A stretch of 64,000 nucleotides of DNA, from contig OZ244129.1 of the NCBI GenBank assembly GCA_965215715.1, positions 1,426,001 to 1,490,000 on the forward strand. The letters are read 5' to 3'. The DNA comes from HXMU1428-3 sp965215715 (GTDB taxonomy: Bacteria > Pseudomonadota > Alphaproteobacteria > Rhizobiales > HXMU1428-3). Numbering within the stretch: position 1 is the stretch's first letter; each line of letters starts with the position of its first letter. Both the position numbers and the translations under genes were made by a program. Of the stretch, positions 1 through 7,915 are shown one piece after another. The notes under the pieces were generated by a model, which ran no database searches, was not told the origin of the DNA, and saw only the letters and a list, made by a program, of their open reading frames with translations.

Positions 1-2
1 AT

Positions 3-410
3 GAATTAAAAGGGCAATTTTTGCTTGAAGCTGGTAAAGCCTCCCAAGCGATTGCCCCGCTAGAGCGTGCGATAAAATTGGCACCAAAAGCTGCGCTTAT
101 TCGCATTATGCTTGCCCAAGCCTTGTCACAAGCCTCAGGTGCTAAATATGCCAACCAAATTATCCGTCATTTAAAAATCGCTTTGGTGCGCGAGAACCGC
201 TCTGCTATTGGCTATCGGCTGTTGGCAAACGCCTATGCGCAAAAACGCAATATCGCTCAGGCCGAACTTGCCTCAGCGCGCGCTTATTTTTATGAAGGAA
301 AGCTGGCTTTAGCCAAAAATCAAGCTGCCAGAGCCAAAAAGAAACTCAAAAGGGGCAGCCCGGGGTGGATTCAGGCCGATGATATTTTAACCTTTAGGCT
401 AAAACGGTAA
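3..410 (+). CDS. C-terminal end of a TPR-repeat protein, probably an M48 (BepA-like) metalloprotease; cut by window start
   Basis: The reading frame is already open at base 3, so this is the tail of a longer gene. The roughly 135 visible residues are all helical and TPR-like. A repeat with the pattern A..PLERAIKLAP...LIRIMLAQAL is followed by a second (HLKIALVRENRSAIGYRLLANAY) and a third that ends in a Lys/Arg-rich tail. In Hyphomicrobiales the gene before dsbA is commonly a periplasmic M48 metallopeptidase with C-terminal TPRs that helps with outer-membrane protein quality control. That identity is inferred from position and repeats only, because the HEXXH domain lies outside the window. 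The stop is TAA at 408-410. Confidence 0.6.
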   Translation, partial: ELKGQFLLEAGKASQAIAPLERAIKLAPKAALIRIMLAQALSQASGAKYANQIIRHLKIALVRENRSAIGYRLLANAYAQKRNIAQAELASARAYFYEGKLALAKNQAARAKKKLKRGSPGWIQADDILTFRLKR

Positions 411-514
411 CAAACGTGGTAAAAACCTGCTAAGAAGCTACAAAATTTGGTTTGAACCTAAATAACGAATTGAACGACTAACAACGAACAACAATAACGC
501 TTTGGAGCTTATAT

Positions 515-1273
515 ATGCCCTTTTTATCATCCCGTAAGATTTTTTCACTCTTGGCGGCTCTTTGTATAAGTGCGTCTCTTTTTGCAGTCCCTAGCTTTGC
601 AAAATCGTTAGATGAGGCGGAGACAAAAGCCATTGAGCAAGTGGTGAAGGATTACCTTTTGAAAAACCCAGAAATCATCCGTGATGCGCTGCAAGAGTTG
701 GAGCGGCGCACAGCTGAAGCTGAAAAACAACGGCAAAAGACGCTCATTTCTGAAAACAAAGACCTGCTGCTTGATGAAAAATACAGCTATACCACTGGCA
801 ATAAAGAAGGCGATATAACCGTTGTTGAATTTTTTGACTATAATTGCCCTTACTGCCGCCAAGCATTGAAAGATATTGTCAAACTGCTTGATGAAGACAA
901 AAATGTGCGCGTGGTTTTGAAAGAATACCCTATTTTAGGCCAAGCTTCGCAACAAGCTTCACTCGCGGCTTTGGCTGCACGCAAACAGGGCAAATATATG
1001 GAATATCATCAGGCTTTGCTCAACGCAAAGGGGCGCATTAACGATAAGGCGATTGAAGATGTTGCCAAGCAAGTTGGTCTCGATGTTGAAAAGCTGAAAA
1101 AAGATATGGCCTCTGATGAGGTAAAAGATGAATTGCAAAAGAACATTGATGTTGGCATTAAGCTGGGCATTAATGGCACCCCAACTTTTATCTTTAATGA
1201 TCAAGTGATCCCACAGGTTTTGCCATTTGATGCGATGAAAAGTTTGATCGCCAATTTGCGCAAATCTGGTTAA
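515..1273 (+). CDS. DsbA-family periplasmic thiol:disulfide oxidoreductase (ScsC/BdbD-like)
   Basis: The 252-residue protein has a signal peptide (basic start, hydrophobic residues 9-24, likely cleavage after AFA near 29). A helical N-terminal region follows (about 34-75, EQVVKDYLLKNPEII type), which in ScsC-like proteins mediates oligomerisation. The DsbA thioredoxin fold comes next, with the active site C111-P-Y-C114 and the cis-proline loop GINGTPTFIF near residue 222. It should oxidise or isomerise disulfides in exported proteins. The ATG at 515 follows a GGAG at 504-507. It sits just after the M48-type gene and before aroQ, a common alphaproteobacterial order. Whether it acts as an oxidase or an isomerase cannot be read from the sequence. 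Confidence 0.9.
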   Translation: MPFLSSRKIFSLLAALCISASLFAVPSFAKSLDEAETKAIEQVVKDYLLKNPEIIRDALQELERRTAEAEKQRQKTLISENKDLLLDEKYSYTTGNKEGDITVVEFFDYNCPYCRQALKDIVKLLDEDKNVRVVLKEYPILGQASQQASLAALAARKQGKYMEYHQALLNAKGRINDKAIEDVAKQVGLDVEKLKKDMASDEVKDELQKNIDVGIKLGINGTPTFIFNDQVIPQVLPFDAMKSLIANLRKSG

Positions 1274-1444
1274 ACAAAATGCCCATATCGCGCTTGAGCG
1301 CTTGGTAAAAACCGTTATAAAGAGCCATTATGAATTAAAAGGTGAAAAAATTGCCTTGTATGGTTCTTTATAACCTTTATATTTTTACAAACTGGCTGAA
1401 ATCCTCTGCGCCTTTCTAGTCCTTAACGTTCAGGCATTGTATTT

Positions 1445-1888
1445 ATGGCAAAACCGATTTTTGTCCTTAGCGGACCCAACCTAAATCTTCTTGGTACCCG
1501 TGAGCCTGAAATTTATGGCAAAACCACCTTGCAAGACATTCATGAAACTTTAAAGCAACAGGCTGCTCTCAGCCATGTTGAACTGGAATGTTTCCAATCT
1601 AATATGGAAGGGGACCTGGTCAACTGGATACAGCAAGCTGGGCAAGACGCACAAGCCATTATTATCAATGCTGGGGCTTATACCCACACCTCCATTGCCA
1701 TTGCTGATGCGATTAGAAGCATTGACATTCCTGTTATAGAAGTCCATTTGTCAAATATTTACCAAAGAGAAGAATATCGTCACCATTCCTATATCTCCCC
1801 GCTTGCAAAGGGGTTAATATGTGGGTTTGGGGCAAAATCCTACGAATTGGCTTTGCAGGTGTTGCTTTTAGAGGCACATAATGGATGA
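1445..1888 (+). CDS. aroQ: 3-dehydroquinate dehydratase, type II
   Basis: This cytoplasmic shikimate-pathway enzyme converts 3-dehydroquinate to 3-dehydroshikimate and normally forms a dodecamer. The length (147 residues) is typical of the family. It has the N-terminal GPNLNLLGTREPEIYG signature with catalytic Tyr24 and the flexible lid arginine Arg19. It also has the NAGAYTHTSIAIADAI block and the histidine-bearing VHLSNIYQREEYRHHS block. It starts at ATG 1445 and is followed after 80 bases by accB. The aroQ-accB-accC order is conserved in many alphaproteobacteria. Confidence 0.97.
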   Translation: MAKPIFVLSGPNLNLLGTREPEIYGKTTLQDIHETLKQQAALSHVELECFQSNMEGDLVNWIQQAGQDAQAIIINAGAYTHTSIAIADAIRSIDIPVIEVHLSNIYQREEYRHHSYISPLAKGLICGFGAKSYELALQVLLLEAHNG

Positions 1889-1968
1889 CAAAATGCAAAA
1901 AACTTACAAAATTTCTTTAAAAATATCGAGAGATAGCATAACAATCATCAAAATAGATCGTTGATGCC

Positions 1969-2469
1969 ATGTCAGCAAAGAAAAGAGCAGCAAAGAAAAA
2001 AGCAGCAAAGAAAAAATCGGACAAAAAATTGAATCAAAAAGAACTGATTAAAGAACTGGCTGAACTCCTTGATGAAACCGGCCTGTCAGAAATTGAAATT
2101 GAACAGAAAGACCTGCGCGTAAGGGTAGCAAAGCCGCAAGCGAACATTGTTGCTGCCAGCCCAGCGCCTGTTCAAACGATAGCCTCGCCAGAACAACCCC
2201 AACTTGCCGCTGGTGCCAGTGCTAAGCCGGCAAGCGACGGTGCTGTGACCTCACCTATGGTTGGCACCGCTTATCGCGCGCCTGAGCCTGGTAAGCCGGC
2301 CTTTGTTGACGTTGGGTCTAAGGTGGCGCAAGGCGATACATTGTTAATTGTCGAGGCAATGAAAACAATGAACCACATTCCGTCTCCAAAAGCGGGAACT
2401 ATTACACAAATTCTTATTGAAGATGGCCAGCCTGTTGAATTTGGCGAACCTTTAATGGTCATTGAGTAA
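1969..2469 (+). CDS. accB: Biotin carboxyl carrier protein of acetyl-CoA carboxylase
   Basis: AccB carries the biotin that AccC carboxylates and the carboxyltransferase uses to make malonyl-CoA, the first step of fatty acid synthesis. The protein has 166 residues. Residues 22-55 form the conserved N-terminal region (KELIKELAELLDETGLSEIEIE), followed by an Ala/Pro-rich linker (about 58-90). The biotinyl domain (about 91-166) has Lys132 in the EAMKTM motif as biotinylation site. Unusually, the first 20 residues are almost only Ala, Lys and Ser, built from a repeated GCAGCAAAGAAAA-like DNA unit. There is no other in-frame ATG before the conserved part, so this tail is probably translated. accC begins 19 bases downstream. 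Confidence 0.97.
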   Translation: MSAKKRAAKKKAAKKKSDKKLNQKELIKELAELLDETGLSEIEIEQKDLRVRVAKPQANIVAASPAPVQTIASPEQPQLAAGASAKPASDGAVTSPMVGTAYRAPEPGKPAFVDVGSKVAQGDTLLIVEAMKTMNHIPSPKAGTITQILIEDGQPVEFGEPLMVIE

Positions 2470-2488
2470 AGCTTTAAGTTATACATTT

Positions 2489-3829
2489 ATGTTTGATAAA
2501 ATACTCATAGCCAATCGCGGTGAAATTGCGCTTCGCATCCAACGGGCTTGTAAAGAGCTGGGCATATCCACTGTTGCTATTCATTCCACAGCTGATGAAG
2601 ATGCCATGCATGTGCGCCTTGCCGATGAGAGCGTTTGCATTGGCCCGCCGCCGGCCACCAATAGCTATTTGAACATTCCAGAAATTATGGCAGCTTGTGA
2701 AATCACTGGTGCCAATGCGGTTCACCCTGGATATGGTTTTTTGTCTGAAAATGCCCGCTTTGCAGAGATATTGGAAGATCACAAGATCTCCTTTATTGGC
2801 CCGACAGCGGAACATATTCGTTTGATGGGTGATAAAATCACCGCCAAAGACACTGTGAAAAAATTAGGCATTCCTGTTGTGCCCGGCTCTGATGGGGAAA
2901 TCACCTCAGAGGAAGAAGCTAAGAAAATCGCCATCGAGATCGGCTATCCGGTTATTGTGAAAGCCGCCGCTGGTGGCGGTGGGCGCGGCATGAAGGTGGC
3001 CGCCACAGAAGATGATCTTTCCATTGCGGTTTCAACCGCCAAAACGGAATCTAAGGCAGCCTTTGGTGATGATGCGCTTTATTTAGAGAAATATTTAGGC
3101 AAACCGCGCCATATTGAAGTGCAAGTGATTGGTGATGGCCGCGGCAATGCTGTGCATTTGGGCGAGCGTGATTGTTCTTTGCAACGCCGCCATCAAAAAG
3201 TCTTGGAGGAGGCCCCCTCACCGGCTCTTAATTCTGAAGAGCGTGAAAAGATCGGTTCGATTGTGGCCAAGGCTGTTGGTGATTTAAAATATCGCGGGGC
3301 GGGCACCATTGAATTTTTATATGAAAATGGTGAGTTCTATTTCATTGAAATGAACACCCGGATTCAGGTTGAACACCCGGTCACTGAAATGATCACTGGG
3401 CTTGATTTGGTGATTGAACAAATCCGTGTGGCCGCTGGCGCACCTTTGAGCTTTACCCAAGATGATATTAACTTGCGCGGTCATGCCATTGAGTGCCGGA
3501 TTAATGCAGAAAATGCCCGCACCTTTATGCCGAGCCCGGGCAAGATAAATTACTTTCACCCCCCTGGTGGTTTGGGTGTACGTGTTGATTCAGGGGTTTA
3601 TCAGGGGTATCGCATACCGCCCTATTATGACAGCCTGATTGGTAAGTTGATCGTTCATGGTAAAACCCGTAATGAGTGCATGATGCGTCTGCGCCGGGCC
3701 TTGAGTGAATTTGTGATTGATGGGATTGATACAACCATTCCACTATTTGTTGACCTGCTTAATGAGCCTGACATCATTAACGGGGTTTATGACATTCACT
3801 GGTTGGAAAAATATCTCGATCAATCTTAG
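2489..3829 (+). CDS. accC: Biotin carboxylase subunit of acetyl-CoA carboxylase
   Basis: AccC uses ATP and bicarbonate to carboxylate the biotin on AccB. The protein is 446 residues when started at ATG 2489 (MFDKILIANRGEIALRI), which matches the family N-terminus. An in-frame TTG at 2462 would add nine unlikely residues. The order is biotin carboxylase N-terminal Rossmann domain, ATP-grasp domain with the glycine-rich loop KAAAGGGGRGMKV, and the catalytic region EMNTRIQVEHPVTE. A C-terminal domain (RGHAIECRINAE onward) closes the protein. It is co-oriented with accB after a 19-base gap and followed by a good intrinsic terminator, so accBC form an operon. Confidence 0.98.
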   Translation: MFDKILIANRGEIALRIQRACKELGISTVAIHSTADEDAMHVRLADESVCIGPPPATNSYLNIPEIMAACEITGANAVHPGYGFLSENARFAEILEDHKISFIGPTAEHIRLMGDKITAKDTVKKLGIPVVPGSDGEITSEEEAKKIAIEIGYPVIVKAAAGGGGRGMKVAATEDDLSIAVSTAKTESKAAFGDDALYLEKYLGKPRHIEVQVIGDGRGNAVHLGERDCSLQRRHQKVLEEAPSPALNSEEREKIGSIVAKAVGDLKYRGAGTIEFLYENGEFYFIEMNTRIQVEHPVTEMITGLDLVIEQIRVAAGAPLSFTQDDINLRGHAIECRINAENARTFMPSPGKINYFHPPGGLGVRVDSGVYQGYRIPPYYDSLIGKLIVHGKTRNECMMRLRRALSEFVIDGIDTTIPLFVDLLNEPDIINGVYDIHWLEKYLDQS

Positions 3830-3913
3830 GTTGTTCTCATTAAAAATCTTTATCAAGATCTCATCTATTTTTTCTGATGGGGTAAGTTTTTGGTCTCACA
3901 CGGCTGATGCGCC

Positions 3914-3959
3914 AAAGACCTTTAATGTCGCGCCAAAATGAAGACATTGGTCTTTTTTT
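3914..3959 (+). terminator. Intrinsic terminator after accC
   Basis: AAAGACC (3914-3920) plus AATGTC (3924-3929) pair with GACATT (3943-3948) plus GGTCTTT (3949-3955). The 3' arm runs into a T-tract (3953-3959). It lies 85 bases after the accC stop and 18 before aat. Confidence 0.8.
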
Positions 3960-3976
3960 ATTCTTGATTTGGCGGT

Positions 3977-4660
3977 ATGATTGCGTTCATGAGGTCTGAT
4001 AATATTCACATTGAAATCACTGCCGATGTCTTGCTAAAGGCTTATTCTTGCGGCATTTTTCCTATGGCAGAAAGTGCTGATGATGATGAGCTTTTTTGGG
4101 TTGAACCAAAGCATCGAGGCATTATACCGCTAGAAAATTTTCATGTTCCAAAACGTCTGGCCCGCACAATCAGATCGGAAAAATTTGATATTCGGATTGA
4201 TCAGGACTTTGATGGTGTTATGACCGGCTGTGCTGCACCGCGCCCAGACCGCCCCAGCACTTGGATCAATCATAAAATCACCAATCTTTATAAAGAACTG
4301 TTTGAAAAGGGCGACTGCCATACTGTTGAAGTGTATCAAGACGACAAGCTGGTTGGCGGGCTTTACGGGGTTGAATTAAACGCAGCCTTTTTTGGCGAAA
4401 GCATGTTTTCTTATGTAACTGATGCTAGCAAAGTGGCCTTGGTTTATTTGATTGCCAGATTAAAATATGCAGAATTTACTTTGCTTGATACACAATTTGT
4501 CACCCAACATTTGGCCAATTTTGGAGCGATTGAAGTTAGCCGCGAAGAATTTCAACGCCGTCTGGAGCGTACCCGTGTGCGCCGCCGGCGCAGTTTTGGT
4601 GATTTGGATGTCGCTACTCCGGCAACAGGTATTTTACAATTGGTGAGCCAAACATCATAA
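3977..4660 (+). CDS. aat: Leucyl/phenylalanyl-tRNA-protein transferase
   Basis: This enzyme transfers Leu or Phe from aminoacyl-tRNA to proteins with N-terminal Arg or Lys and so marks them for ClpS/ClpAP degradation (N-degron pathway). The protein has 227 residues. Family blocks seen in order are AYSCGIFPMAE, FWVEPKHRGIIPLENFHVPKRL, GGLYGVELNAAFFGESMFS and LLDTQFVTQHLANFGA. The start may be ATG 3977 or ATG 3989; a GGCGG at 3970-3974 does not decide. The last 109 bases overlap the convergent DUF2155 gene, and its Arg-rich tail (RRRLERTRVRRRRSF type) is encoded in the shared stretch. Confidence 0.96.
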   Translation: MIAFMRSDNIHIEITADVLLKAYSCGIFPMAESADDDELFWVEPKHRGIIPLENFHVPKRLARTIRSEKFDIRIDQDFDGVMTGCAAPRPDRPSTWINHKITNLYKELFEKGDCHTVEVYQDDKLVGGLYGVELNAAFFGESMFSYVTDASKVALVYLIARLKYAEFTLLDTQFVTQHLANFGAIEVSREEFQRRLERTRVRRRRSFGDLDVATPATGILQLVSQTS

Positions 4661-5010
4661 ACGGGATGTTCCACGGCATGAACGCCAGGGTTTTCTGCAA
4701 ACACCCAGCCTGAGAATAACCGATGTTGAGAGCCGTCTAACTTGCGCTCTTTCACTTCAATAAAAGAAGTGGTTGAAGGCGGCTCGGTTGGCGGGCGCGT
4801 GTGGCAGACTTTTGGCTCAATTGTTAAGGCGCCGAATTTTTGTGCTTGGCCGAGGGGAATTTCAAGGGTTGAAATGCGTGCTGTTACTTTATTCAAAGCG
4901 GCAAATACGGCCACTTTATTGTCGATCAGCTCATCTGCTTGCACCGTGGTGGAACTTGCCAGTAGCATAAAGAATGGCAGCGACCTGCAAATATGTTTTA
5001 AATATTTCAT
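4552..5010 (-). CDS. DUF2155 domain-containing exported protein
   Basis: The 152-residue protein has a signal peptide (MKYLKHICRSLPFFMLLAS, cleavage likely after VQA). The DUF2155 core has conserved features EIPLGQAQKFGALTIEPKVC, a Pro/Thr-rich stretch, and the LFSGWVFAENPGVHAVEHPVYDVWLTNC ending, with two cysteines that may form a disulfide. The function of DUF2155 is not known to me; it is typically found next to aat and the NDUFA12 gene in Hyphomicrobiales. ATG 5010 is preferred over the in-frame TTG at 5022. The C-terminus is an unusual Lys/Arg-rich tail lying entirely in the 109 bases shared with aat on the other strand. Confidence 0.88.
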   Translation of the reverse strand: MKYLKHICRSLPFFMLLASSTTVQADELIDNKVAVFAALNKVTARISTLEIPLGQAQKFGALTIEPKVCHTRPPTEPPSTTSFIEVKERKLDGSQHRLFSGWVFAENPGVHAVEHPVYDVWLTNCKIPVAGVATSKSPKLRRRRTRVRSRRR

Positions 5011-5243
5011 AGTGATCAACAATCCAGCTTAAACTTCTTTCAATCGAACATTTTCTTAAGTATTACAAACTGCCTTTTTATAAAGGCCAATTTAGGACCA
5101 TAACGTTAATGGGTTTGGGCCTTACGTTTGCAATTATTCTCCCCATACCTATATAAAACGATGGCAAAAGAATAAAGGCATAATATTCATCTATTAATGG
5201 TCAAATCTATGCAACAAGACACGGCACATTTATTTGGGCAGAT

Positions 5244-6044
5244 TTGTCCACCTTTCATCTTGCCAAAACCAAGAAATTTTATAGTCACGTTTTTGACTGG
5301 AATTATACCTGCCATGACGAGGATTATTTCATAGCTGATAAAAACGACAAACAAATCAGCGGCCTATATGAGATGCCGCCAAAATTTCAAGAGATGGGCA
5401 TGCCCTCTTTTTGGATGTCGTATATTCAGGTTGATAGTGTTGAGATAACCGTCGCACAAGCCAAAGACCTTGGGGCCATCATTGAATTGGTCGAGGACAA
5501 TGCTGTTGGCAAAATTGCTTTGATCCGTGACCCACTAGGGGCCGGGTTTACGGTTTATGAGGGCAGCCAATTAAATGCCAGGGCTGAAAATAGAGCCGAT
5601 CATTTTGTCTGGAATGAATTATATGTTTCTGATGTTTCACAAATAAAGGCTTTTTATGAAACATTGTTTGGTTGGTCCATCCAGCCTGTAGGCAATGATC
5701 GGTACGATGTTTTTCTTGATGATAAAGAGCCGATTGCAACCATTCAGCAAGCAAGTGATGAAATCAGAAGTACGTACCAATATTGGGGTGTCTTTTTTGG
5801 GGTCAGGGACGTTCCGGCCACGCAAGAAAGAATCGTTAAAAACGGTGGCACACTCTTATATGAAGATGGTTATATGTCATCTCTTGCTGATCCAGATGGG
5901 GCCTTTTTTCAGATAATTTCTGTTGAGACGAAAAACACAAAACTTAAGGCCCCCAGTTCATCTGCGTCCCTAAAAGGGAAAGTCCTTTTGGGTCTCTTGA
6001 TGATTTTGTTAAGTGTTTATGGTGTTATTGCCTTTGGAACTTAA
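5244..6044 (+). CDS. Two-domain VOC (glyoxalase/bleomycin-resistance fold) protein with C-terminal membrane anchor; 5' end apparently broken
   Basis: Two vicinal-oxygen-chelate domains are visible. One has LSTFHLAKTKKFYSHVFDW...DPLGAGFTVYEG; the second has FVWNELYVSDVSQIKAFYETLFGW...DPDGAFFQIIS. A hydrophobic C-terminal helix (VLLGLLMILLSVYGVIAFGT) follows. The substrate is unknown. The only in-frame start is TTG 5244. The frame is open upstream to a stop at 5181 and reads HGTFIWAD immediately before that TTG, the normal first strand of this family. ATGs at 5197 and 5209 lie one base out of frame with it. A single lost base near 5219-5221 would join them. It is therefore either a recent pseudogene, a sequencing error, or a protein lacking its first strand. 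Confidence 0.7.
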   Translation: MSTFHLAKTKKFYSHVFDWNYTCHDEDYFIADKNDKQISGLYEMPPKFQEMGMPSFWMSYIQVDSVEITVAQAKDLGAIIELVEDNAVGKIALIRDPLGAGFTVYEGSQLNARAENRADHFVWNELYVSDVSQIKAFYETLFGWSIQPVGNDRYDVFLDDKEPIATIQQASDEIRSTYQYWGVFFGVRDVPATQERIVKNGGTLLYEDGYMSSLADPDGAFFQIISVETKNTKLKAPSSSASLKGKVLLGLLMILLSVYGVIAFGT

Positions 6045-6054
6045 CTGTAAACTC

Positions 6055-6810
6055 CTACGACCCCTCTTTGATCGCAATAAATCGCAACCGCACATAATCT
6101 GCAAACCAGTCTCCTTGTTCGGTTTTTAATTGTCTTGCTAGCAACTCCAACAACTCTTCTATCACCTGGTCTTTTTGCTTTTGGTCAAATTGTTTTAAAA
6201 AGGGCTCTCGAAACAGTTGGAGCCATCCAGCCATGCCATTTGGTAATAATGTTTGTCGCGGGGCTAGTTCAATCCGCGAAACTTGGAAACCAGCTTGTTG
6301 CAGCAACGTTGTGGCGCTTTGGATGGTTAAATATTGTTCGGCGGCTGCGTGTGTTGGGACTTGATAACGTTTGGCCAGGGCAACAATGGCTGTTCTGATC
6401 GCGGCAATATTCCCACAGCCGCCACATTCAACAACCAATCGCCCCTCAGGCTTTAGCGCTTTATAAAACCTTGCTAACACATCTGGCCAATCTTCAATCC
6501 AATGTAAGACTGCGTTTGAAAAAATCGCTTGATATTGGTCTTTATCTTCTAAGGTGTGCAAATCCATTTGCCGCACATCAAGCCCACGGGCTTGGGCTGC
6601 TTTGACCATAGAGGGGCCTCGTTCTATCCCCACAACAGTTGCTCCGCTTTTGGCTATTTTTTGCGTTAAAGCCCCGTCCCCGCAGCCGGCGTCAAGTATG
6701 GTCTCGCCCTCGATTGCTTCTAGCCAGTTTAAAATGATATCCCCATGGTCAGATACAAACCGGCCATAGCGATCATATAGCTGCGCATCCCATGTTGGTT
6801 CTTTACTCAT
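6055..6810 (-). CDS. Class I SAM-dependent methyltransferase (trans-aconitate methyltransferase-like)
   Basis: The 251-residue cytoplasmic protein has the SAM-binding motif I (ILDAGCGDGALTQKIA, about residues 34-49). An acidic loop follows (VVGIERGPSMVKAAQ), then motif II-like IFSNAVLHWIEDWPDVLARFYKALKPEGRLVVECGG. The overall layout, including YDRYGRFVSDHGDIILNWLEA at the start, resembles the Tam/UbiE group of small-molecule methyltransferases; the substrate cannot be named. It starts at ATG 6810. It lies downstream of the NDUFA12 gene on the same strand but behind a terminator, so it has its own transcription. Confidence 0.85.
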   Translation of the reverse strand: MSKEPTWDAQLYDRYGRFVSDHGDIILNWLEAIEGETILDAGCGDGALTQKIAKSGATVVGIERGPSMVKAAQARGLDVRQMDLHTLEDKDQYQAIFSNAVLHWIEDWPDVLARFYKALKPEGRLVVECGGCGNIAAIRTAIVALAKRYQVPTHAAAEQYLTIQSATTLLQQAGFQVSRIELAPRQTLLPNGMAGWLQLFREPFLKQFDQKQKDQVIEELLELLARQLKTEQGDWFADYVRLRFIAIKEGS

Positions 6811-6826
6811 TCCATGCTCTTTTCAT

Positions 6827-6867
6827 TAAAAAGCCCTTCTTAAAGACTTTTAAGAAGGGCTTTTTTT
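6827..6867. terminator. Bidirectional hairpin terminator
   Basis: AAAAAGCCCTTCTTAAA pairs with the mirror segment TTTTAAGAAGGGCTTTTTTT around a short GAC loop. T-runs follow on both strands. On the minus strand it ends the NDUFA12 transcript just upstream of the methyltransferase. Confidence 0.8.
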
Positions 6868-6896
6868 GTTCACTTTGAAATCATGGCTGGGTTTGT

Positions 6897-7289
6897 TTAC
6901 GGTTTCCAAGCTTCATAATCAGAAGCCACAGGCTCCCCACTTGCCCGTACATCAGCATTGGGGCGGTAGCGATGATCTGTTCCAGTGTAATTTGGCTGGT
7001 GGGGGGCTTCAAATGCCATCATCTGATAGTCTTTCTCGGTCGGTGGAATGTCGGTTTTATAATGCATCCACCCATACCACCCTGGCGGGATCAGGCTGGC
7101 TTCGGCCAAACGCTCATATACCACCCAGCGCCGCGGTTTGCCCAAGGGCCCAACGCCGCGCGCTTGTTCATAATAGCGATTGCCTTGGTCATCTTCGCCA
7201 ACAAAGCGCCCGTGCTTCCAAAGCGTAAAGCGATGCCCGATGGTGCTGCCACCCCACCAAGTAAACATTTCAGAAAAAAGTCCCATCAT
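6897..7289 (-). CDS. NADH:ubiquinone oxidoreductase subunit NDUFA12 (B17.2-like)
   Basis: This is a supernumerary complex I subunit shared by mitochondria and alphaproteobacteria; it binds the peripheral arm near the quinone site and supports assembly or stability. The protein has 130 residues, with the family hallmarks GTWWGG-like FTWWGGSTIGHRFTLWKHGRFVGEDDQGNRYYE, PRRWVVYERLAEASLIPPGWYGWMHY and the C-terminal HQPNYTGTDHRYRP. Two tandem ATGs (7289, 7286) follow an AAGGGG; the second has the better spacing. The DUF2155 gene that normally adjoins it lies 1.9 kb away, with two other genes in between. Confidence 0.95.
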   Translation of the reverse strand: MMGLFSEMFTWWGGSTIGHRFTLWKHGRFVGEDDQGNRYYEQARGVGPLGKPRRWVVYERLAEASLIPPGWYGWMHYKTDIPPTEKDYQMMAFEAPHQPNYTGTDHRYRPNADVRASGEPVASDYEAWKP

Positions 7290-7568
7290 TGCCCCTTAAA
7301 CTTTGCAAATGTACCTTAAATTTTAGCACAACAGCTCAGATTCTGAATCACTATTGGCTTAAATATGGCAAGAGCGCCGCAAGATGTAAATGCGACCTAT
7401 TAGATTTTTCGCCCTCTGTCATGAAATCTAACAAAAATAACAGCCATAGGATTTAAATGTCATAAACTTGCAACCAAAAAAACATCGAATCGCAGTATTA
7501 AAGATAAGCTTACTGTTTTAATAGTTGGGGATGAATGGTTCAATTTTTGTCGCTTGAAACTCAAAATT

Positions 7569-7676
7569 AATTGGGGATTTGTCAGATCGCCTCTTTTTTT
7601 ATGCTTTTTCCCCCCTAATCCACCGCATTTCCCCTAGAAATCCCCAATTTACTCACAATTTATCAATATATTGGGG
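7569..7676 (+). other. Inverted-repeat cluster in the long region upstream of nrdJ
   Basis: The 955 bases between NDUFA12 and nrdJ hold no convincing gene. AATTGGGGATTT (7569-7580) is perfectly complementary to AAATCCCCAATT (7638-7649). The same CCCCAAT can instead pair with ATTGGGG at 7670-7676. The two pairings exclude each other, as in attenuators or riboswitches, but a regulatory role is inference only. Confidence 0.4.
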
Positions 7677-7915
7677 GTCAAAATAAATAAGACACAACTT
7701 CTTGACGTTGAACCTGCGAGTCACTTAAGGTCATTTCCAGACGGAGGGGCCATAATCGGTCAACGCTGCAAAGGGATATAGACTGCAAAACCAACGATTA
7801 ATTGGGACAAACAAATATTGGGATCATCCCTAATACGTATTTGTTCATTTCGTTTGGTCTTGAAGATTTCCAGGTGGTTTTATTTACGCAGCGCTTTCAA
7901 TAAAAACGTCAAGTT

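Noticed and set aside
2462..2488. accC starting at TTG 2462
   Set aside because: Would add nine non-conserved residues and overlap accB; ATG 2489 gives the family N-terminus.
4742..5032. Plus-strand frames over the DUF2155 gene
   Set aside because: Antisense to a recognised signal peptide and domain.
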